Below, one piece after another: positions 25,478-32,765 of a DNA stretch of 64,000 bases. The stretch comes from Levilactobacillus brevis ATCC 14869 = DSM 20054 (GTDB lineage: Bacteria > Bacillota > Bacilli > Lactobacillales > Lactobacillaceae): assembly GCF_001433855.1 (NCBI RefSeq), contig NZ_AZCP01000004.1:330718-394717 (forward strand). Direction: 5' to 3'. The notes under the pieces were generated by a model. That model ran no database searches, was not told the origin of the DNA, and saw nothing but the letters and a program-made list of their open reading frames with translations. The translations under genes and the position numbers were made by a program. Each line of letters starts with the position of its first letter. The stretch's first letter is position 1.

Positions 25478-25676
25478 AATTAAAAAGCAACTAGATGGTT
25501 CTCTAGCTGCTCCCCCCAAGGCCCCGATGGCCGTCTATTCTGTTGGTAGGCCCCCTCAAGCCATACCGATTCACTAGCTATCATAACTCCCCCAAGTTGT
25601 GATAGTAGTTAAGATCAGCAACCTAACCGGATAAGGCAACGCCAATCATGGCCGTCGTTGTTATCCTGATGTTGCA
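25478..25676 (-). ncRNA. Candidate structured small RNA, unknown family
   Basis: About 200 bases packed with hairpins and no convincing gene. On the minus strand there is a promoter (TTACCC at 25705-25710, TATAAT at 25682-25687, spacer 17). A hairpin GGATAA / TTATCC with CAACG/CGTTG inside follows (25629-25666), then a second hairpin at 25578-25605 (CTATCACAAC / GTTATGATAG). Two further G-rich loops come next, and the RNA ends in a terminator (25482-25510). Three copies of a CTTGGGGGAG-like motif recur in the loops or between stems. On the plus strand the same loops read TCCCCCAAG, like C-rich anti-Shine-Dalgarno RNAs, but no promoter or terminator supports that direction. Confidence 0.5.
25482..25510 (-). 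terminator. Terminator of the candidate small RNA
   Basis: On the minus strand GCAGCTAGA, six-base loop, TCTAGTTGC, then five T. The single mismatch is a G-U pair on this strand only. Confidence 0.6.
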
Positions 25677-25787
25677 AGTTCATTATAACGGGGATCAAGG
25701 ATGGGGGTAATCCCATAATCTAATAATTGGCTTACTAAATTTAACTATCTTGCCTCCTAACATGTTATGCTATGACTGAAAGCGGTT

Positions 25788-25800
25788 ACGGTTAAACCGT
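25788..25800. promoter_or_regulatory. Candidate operator upstream of the AraC gene
   Basis: ACGGTTAAACCGT, a perfect 13-base palindrome with a central A, 46 bases before the AraC start. GCGGTTACGGTT next to it extends the repeat. Confidence 0.45.
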
Positions 25801-25845
25801 GCGGGAAAACATGGCTCAATGACAGATAGAAGAAGGGGCGTCAGT

Positions 25846-26706
25846 ATGCCACATCCGTATCATGAACGACTAAACTTTAAGACAGAATTGCCATTGCGAG
25901 TTATTTCACACGGGACGGTGGGGCCAAAAATGGTCTTGCCCCACTGGCATCGCGCGGTTGAATTGGCCTATGCTTACCGAGGACAGCCTGGAACGGTGCA
26001 CATTGGCCGCTCGACCTATCATATGCTGGCTGACCACCTCTACGTGATTAATTCGGAGGTAGTGCACAGTTATGAGACGTTTCTGGATGAGGATAACCAA
26101 ATTGTGACGCTGCTTTTACCGGCGTCCTGGTTACGCAATGCTGTGGCCGATGAGCAGCTGCCCGTTTGGGGGCCACTGGACCTTGACCTGCAATCGGCAG
26201 TATATCAGCCGCTGGCGAAGGCCGTTCAGACGTTGGTTGCGGGAGTGATTACACCTTCATCAGCGCGATCAGCCTATCTCACGAGCTTGGGAGCTGAATA
26301 TCAATTGGTCGGCCAATTACTCAAGCATCTCACGGTTAATGGCCAAGTGACCAGTGATCAGTTACCATTACCAGCACCACTCAGGCAGGCCGTTACGGAA
26401 TTACAGGAGAACTACGCGCAACCCGTTTCAATTGCCAATTTAGCGGAGCAACTAAATTACTCCAGTGTTTATTTTTCCCGCTACTTTAAGGATTATATGG
26501 GGATTTCACCCAAGGCGTATCTCGGCCAGATTCGCTTAGAACGGGCGACATCACTGCTGATGACGTCACAGGATTCAATCCAAAATATTGCACTCAAGAC
26601 GGGCTTTAGCACCGAGAAAAACTTCTTTGTGACGTTCAAGCAATACTACCAAATGACTCCACGGACTTATCGCCAACGTTATTCGGCACAGCAAAGCTGG
26701 TCCTAA
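25846..26706 (+). CDS. AraC family transcriptional regulator
   Basis: 286-residue regulator with an N-terminal cupin (about residues 15-80, LPHWHRAVELAYAYRG) and a canonical C-terminal double helix-turn-helix (about 185-280, SIANLAEQLNYSSVYFSRYF and IQNIALKTGFSTEKNFFVTF). I start at ATG 25846, seven bases after AGAAGGGG. The in-frame ATG at 25819 has no ribosome site. No sugar gene is adjacent, so the target is unknown. It may autoregulate through the palindrome at 25788-25800. Confidence 0.87.
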   Translation: MPHPYHERLNFKTELPLRVISHGTVGPKMVLPHWHRAVELAYAYRGQPGTVHIGRSTYHMLADHLYVINSEVVHSYETFLDEDNQIVTLLLPASWLRNAVADEQLPVWGPLDLDLQSAVYQPLAKAVQTLVAGVITPSSARSAYLTSLGAEYQLVGQLLKHLTVNGQVTSDQLPLPAPLRQAVTELQENYAQPVSIANLAEQLNYSSVYFSRYFKDYMGISPKAYLGQIRLERATSLLMTSQDSIQNIALKTGFSTEKNFFVTFKQYYQMTPRTYRQRYSAQQSWS

Positions 26707-26710
26707 GCGG

Positions 26711-26739
26711 GTGACAGGCGGCACTTTTTATGATACACT
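26711..26739 (+). promoter_or_regulatory. Promoter of the ABC-F gene
   Basis: GTGACA (26711-26716) and TACACT (26734-26739), spacer 17. It predicts a leader of about 85 bases containing a terminator hairpin. Confidence 0.45.
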
Positions 26740-26770
26740 ACCCTAATATGTCATAACGAAAATAAGTTGA

Positions 26771-26807
26771 AACCAACGTTGCCGTTAATCAGACACGTTG
26801 GTTTTTT
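26771..26807 (+). terminator. Terminator or attenuator in the ABC-F leader
   Basis: AACCAACG / CGTTGGTTTTTT hairpin between the AraC stop and the ABC-F start. It lies after the probable ABC-F promoter, so it may attenuate that gene as well as end the AraC transcript. Confidence 0.6.
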
Positions 26808-26831
26808 CTGTCAAAATAGGAGGAATCGTTC

Positions 26832-28463
26832 ATGTTAACCGTCAATAATGTCAGTATGCAGTTCTCCGATCGGAAACTCTACGATGATGTTAATCTCAAG
26901 TTCACCCCAGGTAACTGCTACGGGGTCATTGGCGCTAACGGCGCTGGAAAGTCAACTTTCCTAAAGATTATCGAAGGTAAATTGAAACCCACCAGTGGGA
27001 ACGTTTCAATGGGAACCAATGAGCGGATGTCGAGTCTGAATCAAGATCACTTTGCCTTTGAAGATAGCATCGTCATGGATACGGTCATTCGGGGGCACCA
27101 AAAGCTCTACGATATCATGACAGAAAAGAATGCCATTTACATGAAGCCAGATTTTAGTGATGCTGATGGGATTCGGGCTGCTGAATTGGAAGCCGAATTT
27201 GGTGAAATGGGCGGCTGGGAAGCCGAAGCTGAAGCCAGTCAGATGTTGCAAGCCTTGGGGATTGATGATTCTTTACACAATGTCTTGATGAGTGAACTGA
27301 CCGAATCCCAAAAGGTCAAGGTGTTGTTGGGCCAAGCCTTGTTCGGTCATCCGGATGTGCTATTGCTGGATGAGCCGACCAACGGGTTAGATGTCCAGTC
27401 GATTAGCTGGCTGGAAAACTTTTTGGCAGGTTACGAGAATACCGTTATTGTGGTCTCTCATGACCGGCATTTCTTGAATCAGGTCTGTACCCACATGTGT
27501 GACGTGGATTTTGGTAAGATCACGTTATTTGTCGGGAACTATGACTTTTGGATGGAATCCAGTGAATTAGCGGCGCAATTAAAGGCGAATGCAAACGCCA
27601 AGAAGGCTGACCAGATTAAACAATTGCAAGAGTTCGTGGCGCGATTTAGTGCCAACGCCTCCAAGTCTAAGCAGGCAACGTCACGGAAGAAGCAACTGGA
27701 AAAGATCACGCTGGATGACATTAAGCCATCTTCACGAAAATATCCGTATATTAAGTTCACCCCGGAACGCGACTTGGGTAATGACTTGCTTCGAGTCGAG
27801 CACGTGTCAAAGGCCATTGACGGCGTCACCATTTTAGATGATGTGAGCTTTACCCTGCGGCCCGATGAGAAGACGGCGTTCATTAGCCGGAATGATTTGA
27901 CGACGACAACGTTGATGCAAATTATTGCCGGTGATGTCCAACCGGATAGTGGTAACGTGGTGTGGGGCCAAACCACCAGCACGACGTATCTACCGAAGAA
28001 TGTTAATGACTACTTTGCCAATAATGACTTATCCGTGTTGGATTGGTTACGCCAATTTGCCTCGAAAGAAGAGAGTGATAATACCTTCTTGCGCGGATTT
28101 CTGGGCAAAATGCTCTTTTCTGGGGATGACGTGAATCGTGCGGTTGATGTGATGTCCGGGGGCGAAAAGGTCCGGGCAATGTTATCGAAAATGATGTTGA
28201 GTAAGGCAAATGTGTTGCTGTTAGATGATCCAACCAACCACTTGGATTTGGAATCGATCACGGCGTTGAACGATAGTTTGGTTGCTTTTAACGGCGCAAT
28301 CGTCTTTACCTCACATGACCACGAGTTCATTCAAACCATTGCTAACCGAATTATTGAAGTGAGTTCTAAGGGATTGGTTGACCGAGCAGATACCACTTAT
28401 GACGAATTCTTAGGTCATGAGCAGGTTCAGGCTCAGGTGGCAGCTTTGTATGATGGTGAATAA
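26832..28463 (+). CDS. ABC-F family ATPase, YkpA/YbiT-like
   Basis: 543-residue soluble protein with two ABC domains joined by a linker (about residues 235-310), the ABC-F plan of ribosome-associated translation factors. Domain 1 has intact Walker A GANGAGKS (34-41) and LLLDEPTNGLD, but its signature is ELTESQ instead of LSGGQ. Domain 2 has an intact signature MSGGEK, but its Walker A is SRNDLTTTT (352-360), lacking the P-loop Gly and Lys, and Walker B is LLLDDPTNHLD. One composite ATP site is therefore canonical and the other degenerate. AGGAGG precedes the ATG; a hairpin lies in the leader. Confidence 0.9.
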   Translation: MLTVNNVSMQFSDRKLYDDVNLKFTPGNCYGVIGANGAGKSTFLKIIEGKLKPTSGNVSMGTNERMSSLNQDHFAFEDSIVMDTVIRGHQKLYDIMTEKNAIYMKPDFSDADGIRAAELEAEFGEMGGWEAEAEASQMLQALGIDDSLHNVLMSELTESQKVKVLLGQALFGHPDVLLLDEPTNGLDVQSISWLENFLAGYENTVIVVSHDRHFLNQVCTHMCDVDFGKITLFVGNYDFWMESSELAAQLKANANAKKADQIKQLQEFVARFSANASKSKQATSRKKQLEKITLDDIKPSSRKYPYIKFTPERDLGNDLLRVEHVSKAIDGVTILDDVSFTLRPDEKTAFISRNDLTTTTLMQIIAGDVQPDSGNVVWGQTTSTTYLPKNVNDYFANNDLSVLDWLRQFASKEESDNTFLRGFLGKMLFSGDDVNRAVDVMSGGEKVRAMLSKMMLSKANVLLLDDPTNHLDLESITALNDSLVAFNGAIVFTSHDHEFIQTIANRIIEVSSKGLVDRADTTYDEFLGHEQVQAQVAALYDGE

Positions 28464-28506
28464 CGAGACTAACTATTGAGCTGACTTTGGGATGCTCATA
28501 AGGTTG

Positions 28507-28547
28507 AAAAGGGCACTGGACGTGAAATACACGTTCAGTGCCCTTTT
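28507..28547 (+). terminator. Terminator of the ABC-F gene
   Basis: AAAAGGGCACTG / CAGTGCCCTTTT with ACGTG/ACGT inside. Confidence 0.88.
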
Positions 28548-28586
28548 AATATGCCATAATAGAAACTAGTCGAGGAGGTTTTATTG

Positions 28587-29369
28587 ATGCAAATGACAAC
28601 AACCGATGGGATACAACTTAGTTATGATGATACGGGAACCGGGATTCCGATTATTTTATTAACCGGAATTGGTGGTAACCGAGAAATCTGGACGGCCCAG
28701 CTTAAACCATTACTGACGCAGGGGTATCGGGTTATTCGGTTGGATGCTCGAAATCAGGGCGCTTCAGCACACACAATTAAAGGGCGCCGGATATCCCGTC
28801 ACGCGACCGATTTAGCCGAATTAATCGCACAGCTTCAACTAACTACTTGTATTTTAATGGGGAATTCTATGGGAGCGGCCACGATTTTCGCGTACCTATC
28901 TCTATTCGGTACGCAGCATGTTCAGGCCGTGATTGACGTTGACCAAAGTCCTAAAATGATTACGGATACCAGTTGGTCATACGGCTTTAAATCATTGACT
29001 TGGGAAAACTTTCATGAACAACTAAGACACCCGCTGGGGCATTCAACGGTTCAGCGGTTACCCGATGATACGTACCAGGCGGTTCAGATGGCTAACCAGG
29101 CTCATCCGTATGACGCACAACTGAACTATCCGTTACTGCTTGATCATGCAACGCAAGACTGGCGGGACGTGTTGCTTAACTTTCATCAGCCTTGCTTATT
29201 TGTGGCAGGGGAACAATCACCATATTTTGATCCGGCATTTGCAACGGTTAGTGCCGAGCTAACGCCACATGGACAGTCCCAGATTATTCCGAATTGTGGA
29301 CACGTTGTGATGGCAGAACAACCCGTAGTCTTTAATCAAATACTGCTATCATTTTTGGCGTCATGGTAA
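28587..29369 (+). CDS. Alpha/beta hydrolase
   Basis: 260-residue single-domain hydrolase. The nucleophile elbow is GNSMGA (Ser at about 94), the oxyanion region is LTGIGGNRE and the catalytic His is in NCGHVVMAEQP near the C-terminus. The start is ATG 28587, eight bases after GAGGAGG. It is convergent with citI, the two stops being only one base apart, with no terminator between. The substrate is unknown; esterase or lactonase activity is typical. Confidence 0.87.
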   Translation: MQMTTTDGIQLSYDDTGTGIPIILLTGIGGNREIWTAQLKPLLTQGYRVIRLDARNQGASAHTIKGRRISRHATDLAELIAQLQLTTCILMGNSMGAATIFAYLSLFGTQHVQAVIDVDQSPKMITDTSWSYGFKSLTWENFHEQLRHPLGHSTVQRLPDDTYQAVQMANQAHPYDAQLNYPLLLDHATQDWRDVLLNFHQPCLFVAGEQSPYFDPAFATVSAELTPHGQSQIIPNCGHVVMAEQPVVFNQILLSFLASW

Positions 29370-29370
29370 C

Positions 29371-30324
29371 TCAAACTTCGTCTTTAGCAGTTAGAATTCG
29401 TTGGGCAATTCCTTCGTCCATAACCAAGTCAGTTAAAAGTTTACCACGCAATGCCCCCAAGGCCGCGTAGGTCTTAAACTTGCTCTTAATGACGCCAAAG
29501 CGACGGGGGGTTGCCATAACATCCTCCAAGGGAATACCCACGGTTGTATCGCGTTCGGGAATTAAAAAATGTCCGTGAATATCATAGGGGCGACCGAACA
29601 ACATACCGGCGACGTCTGCGGGATCGACACCTGGAAAAATTTGGTCTTTAGCCTGATGCCAAGCGGGAATAGAATCTACCGAAGAGAGCGTCCCAATACC
29701 GCAAAATAGTAGATCCATTCGGTTGGCAACCTTTAGGCAGTGTTCGAGAGCTGGTTCTTCCGGTAATAAATCATGCACAACTTGGTTGATGACGTATAGT
29801 GGTGCTGGAAGGGTAACGTAATCAGCTTCAAATCTGGAGGCGGCATGTTCAACCATCCGTGTGGACCCTGTTCGGGAATTGTATTTCATGTTTTCACCCA
29901 CGAATTGCGTGAAAATTAGGTCTTCATTGAGCTCCGACTTGAAGTGATCGATAATACTGTGGACAGTGCCCCCCCAAGCCAGACCAACAACATGGCTATC
30001 AGCGATTAAAGGCTGTAAGCGATTAGCCGCATAGGCAATAACATTGTCGGCGTTGGCGTCTGAGCTACCATCCCCGCGTAGAATGGCGATGTGTTGAATA
30101 TCAAAGATCTGTTTGAATCGAGTTTCGAGTTGAAAGTTACGCGCGACAGGGGCCTTAATTTGAATAGAAACGATACCCGATTTGAGGGCTTCGTCTAAGT
30201 AGTTCGTAATGTGATAACGACTTAAATTATATTTACGAGAAAGCTCGGAGACAGCCAAACCAGAATAATAATAGTCCTGGGCGAGCTGTACGAGTAATTC
30301 TTCATGAGTCATATTTTTTTCCAT
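29371..30324 (-). CDS. citI: CitI, SorC-family citrate-responsive regulator
   Basis: 317-residue SorC/DeoR-like regulator. The N-terminal helix-turn-helix is at about residues 10-55 (YYSGLAVSELSRKYNLSRYH). The rest is a sugar-phosphate-isomerase-like effector domain (VVGLAWGGTV, LFCGIGTLSS). It is divergent from citM and the citrate lyase operon, exactly as for CitI of Weissella and Leuconostoc, which binds citrate and activates both directions from AT-rich sites. GGAGG precedes the ATG and a TATACT -10 lies at 30356-30361 on this strand. The assignment is by family and position. Confidence 0.88.
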   Translation of the reverse strand: MEKNMTHEELLVQLAQDYYYSGLAVSELSRKYNLSRYHITNYLDEALKSGIVSIQIKAPVARNFQLETRFKQIFDIQHIAILRGDGSSDANADNVIAYAANRLQPLIADSHVVGLAWGGTVHSIIDHFKSELNEDLIFTQFVGENMKYNSRTGSTRMVEHAASRFEADYVTLPAPLYVINQVVHDLLPEEPALEHCLKVANRMDLLFCGIGTLSSVDSIPAWHQAKDQIFPGVDPADVAGMLFGRPYDIHGHFLIPERDTTVGIPLEDVMATPRRFGVIKSKFKTYAALGALRGKLLTDLVMDEGIAQRILTAKDEV

Positions 30325-30385
30325 ACTAAAAATCCTCCGCTAATGCTGTGGACTAAGTATACCATTATTCGTAACTGAATCGTTT

Positions 30386-30415
30386 AGGCTAGTTGCCAAG
30401 CAACTAGCCTTTTTT
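30386..30415 (+). terminator. Terminator inside the divergent citI-citM region
   Basis: AGGCTAGTTGC, loop CAA, GCAACTAGCCT, then T-run: a perfect 11-base stem pointing toward the cit operon, between the citI and citM promoters. Confidence 0.8.
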
Positions 30416-30448
30416 ATATTTTAAAAAAATGTGCTTTTTTTAAAATAT
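30416..30448. promoter_or_regulatory. Candidate CitI operator, perfect 14-base inverted repeat
   Basis: ATATTTTAAAAAAA (30416-30429), spacer TGTGC, TTTTTTTAAAATAT (30435-30448). Further AT-rich repeats (AAATTT copies, ATTTTAA/TTAAAAT) continue to the citM -35. This fits the AT-rich O1/O2 sites described for CitI. Confidence 0.6.
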
Positions 30449-30488
30449 TAATATCGTCATTTTAAAAATTAAAAAAATCAATTAAAAT

Positions 30489-30517
30489 TTGCAAAATTTA
30501 AAAAGTCGGAGTAAGAT
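30489..30517 (+). promoter_or_regulatory. Promoter of the citM-citG operon
   Basis: TTGCAA (30489-30494) and TAAGAT (30512-30517), spacer 17, directly after the AT-rich operator stack. Confidence 0.65.
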
Positions 30518-30584
30518 AGGCCTTGTTAAAAAATGAACGATCTTAGCACTGATTAGGTAAAAATGCTGAAAGGAAGTAACGCCA

Positions 30585-31727
30585 TTGGATAAAGATGAAA
30601 TTGTTAAATTACATGCGACCCATACTGGAGTTCTGGAAATGGCTCCGGAATTAGCAGTTGAAAATAAAACTGATTTGGGTAAGGCTTACACACCTGGTGT
30701 GGCGACTATCTCAAAGGCGATTGAAAAGGACCCTAGTTTAAAAGACCAACTCACCTTGAGTGGTAAGTTGGTCGCAGTTGTAACAGATGGCTCGGCAGTT
30801 TTAGGGTTAGGGAATATTGGCCCCGCCGGCGGATTACCCGTTGTTGAAGGGAAATCATTGCTATACAAGGATTTGGCCGGCGTTGATGCATTACCGATTG
30901 CCATTAAACAAGTGCCAATTGATGAATTTGTTCAGACCGTTCAGAACACGTCATTATCTTTTGCCGGTATTCATTTGGAAGATATTGCCGCACCGCGTTG
31001 CTTTGAAATTGAGGATAAGTTACGCCAGACGTTGGATATTCCGGTTTACCATGACGATCAAGAAGGAACCGCAATTGTGGTACTTGCGGGGCTGCTGAAT
31101 GCGGCTAAAGTTGTGGGCAAGAACTTGGCCGATCTCAAGGTCGTCTTAAATGGTGTAGGGGCGTCGGGTGTAGCGACGGCAAAGCTGTTACACGGTGTCG
31201 GTGTTCAACACATCACGTTGGTTGATATTGATGGGGTGGTTAAGCCAGATTCAACGACCTATAACACGTATCAAACGACATTGGCGAAAGAAATTGGTTT
31301 AAGTGTTACGGGCAACAGCTTAGACGATGTGATTGATGATCAGGACGTCTTCATCGGTTTATCTGATGCTGATGTTTTGACGGGCGCTCAAGTTGAACGC
31401 ATGGCTGATCAACCAATTATTTTTGCCTTGGCCAATCCCAAACCAGAAATTGATCCAGCAGTCGCTCACGCAGCCCATGCTGGGGTTGTAGCTACTGGCT
31501 CAGGCCAATATCCTAACCAAGTCAATAATATCCTAGTGTTCCCAGGGCTGTTCAAGGGATTACTTCTAAGCGGGCTAAAATCAGTAGACCTAGCGGTTGA
31601 AGAAGTTGTTGCACGAGCTTTGGCACAAATGATCACTGCTCCAACACCAGAAAAAATTATTCCAGGTGTGTTTGATGATGGGGTTGTTGAAACTGTCACA
31701 CAAGCATTACTTAATTCTAAAAAATAG
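30585..31727 (+). CDS. citM: CitM, oxaloacetate decarboxylase of the malic enzyme family
   Basis: 380-residue short malic-enzyme-family protein. Visible are the Tyr of AYTPGVA, the Lys of SGKLVAVVTDGSAVLGLGN, metal ligands in HLEDIAAPRCFEIE and HDDQEGTA, and the Rossmann loop GVGASGVA. First gene of the cit operon, it should decarboxylate oxaloacetate made by citrate lyase to pyruvate, as shown for CitM of Weissella paramesenteroides. It could also act on malate. The start is TTG at 30585 behind AAGGAAG. Controlled by CitI through the AT-rich sites upstream. Confidence 0.9.
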   Translation: MDKDEIVKLHATHTGVLEMAPELAVENKTDLGKAYTPGVATISKAIEKDPSLKDQLTLSGKLVAVVTDGSAVLGLGNIGPAGGLPVVEGKSLLYKDLAGVDALPIAIKQVPIDEFVQTVQNTSLSFAGIHLEDIAAPRCFEIEDKLRQTLDIPVYHDDQEGTAIVVLAGLLNAAKVVGKNLADLKVVLNGVGASGVATAKLLHGVGVQHITLVDIDGVVKPDSTTYNTYQTTLAKEIGLSVTGNSLDDVIDDQDVFIGLSDADVLTGAQVERMADQPIIFALANPKPEIDPAVAHAAHAGVVATGSGQYPNQVNNILVFPGLFKGLLLSGLKSVDLAVEEVVARALAQMITAPTPEKIIPGVFDDGVVETVTQALLNSKK

Positions 31728-31753
31728 GGTTTTTCGAAAAGGAAGTAAATATC

Positions 31754-32734
31754 ATGGATGTATTCCTCACCTCGATTCAAAGCGTGTTAGCAATTGTGAT
31801 TATGATTGCCGTTGGGTATTATGGTCAACTTCGTGGTTGGTTCGATGAAAAGTTTTCGGGTTCACTTTCTAAATTAATCATGCGGATCGCCTTACCTGCT
31901 TCAATTTTTATGGCAATGATGAAGTATTTCAATCCGTCCAACCTGGCGAATTTATCGGCAGGCGTTATTTACACGATTATCTCGATTCTTGTGGGTTACG
32001 TTGTTGCTTGGATCGCTGTCCGTGCCTTTAAAGTACCACATGGGCGTCGTGGTTTAATGATGACAGCAATTAATGGGGCCAATACCGTATTTATTGGGAT
32101 GCCCTTGAACGTGGCTTTGTTTGGGGAAGTTTCGGTTCCTTATTTACTGACGTATTACATCGTCAACACAGTTATTATTTGGACATTAGGTGTTTGGGTT
32201 ATCGCCGGTGATGATCCAACGATTGACCGTGAAGGTGGCAATAAGGCGAAATTTGATTGGCATCACCTAATTCCAGCGCCACTATGGGGGTTCATTGTGG
32301 CATTGCCATTTATCTATATCCCTGGGTTAGAAAATGGTCTTATGAAATTGACCTTTGCGACGACGGCCTTGTCAGATATTGGTGCGTTGGTAACGCCCTT
32401 GTCTTTAATCTATATCGGGATTATGCTCCGTCGCTTTGGCATTTTGAATATGCGGTTCGATGGTAATGTTATTTGGACGTTATTGGGTCGCTTTGCCATT
32501 TCACCCATTATCATGGCAATCATCGTATTCTGTGGTTTCCATATTGGTATTCACATGAACAGTGTTTTCCAACAAACTTTGATCATTCAGGCTGCTACAC
32601 CATCGTTGGCTGTATTACCTATCTTGGCGAATACGTACCATGGTGATGTAAAGTTTGCGACAAACATTGTTGTATCGACCTCGGTCTTGTTTATTATCGT
32701 TGTTCCAATTATCATGGTCTTACAAAACCTGTAG
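31754..32734 (+). CDS. AEC family permease, probable di/tricarboxylate transporter
   Basis: 326-residue membrane protein with about ten helices of the auxin efflux carrier family (MleP/MaeP-like). Conserved GANTVFIGMPLNVALFG lies in the fourth helix region and AATPSLAVLPILAN near the C-terminus. It sits between citM and citC with an AAGGAAG site and a 26-base gap, so it is co-expressed with citrate lyase. No CitP/CitS-type symporter occurs in the window, so this is the best candidate to bring in citrate or malate. Substrate unproven. Confidence 0.85.
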   Translation: MDVFLTSIQSVLAIVIMIAVGYYGQLRGWFDEKFSGSLSKLIMRIALPASIFMAMMKYFNPSNLANLSAGVIYTIISILVGYVVAWIAVRAFKVPHGRRGLMMTAINGANTVFIGMPLNVALFGEVSVPYLLTYYIVNTVIIWTLGVWVIAGDDPTIDREGGNKAKFDWHHLIPAPLWGFIVALPFIYIPGLENGLMKLTFATTALSDIGALVTPLSLIYIGIMLRRFGILNMRFDGNVIWTLLGRFAISPIIMAIIVFCGFHIGIHMNSVFQQTLIIQAATPSLAVLPILANTYHGDVKFATNIVVSTSVLFIIVVPIIMVLQNL

Positions 32735-32765
32735 ATCATGCTACAAGTGAAGGGGGAGCAGTACT

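Noticed and set aside
30416..30500. AT-rich repeats in the citI-citM gap as a possible repeat array or origin
   Set aside because: They are explained as operator sites of a divergent regulatory region; no DnaA boxes or regular spacing.
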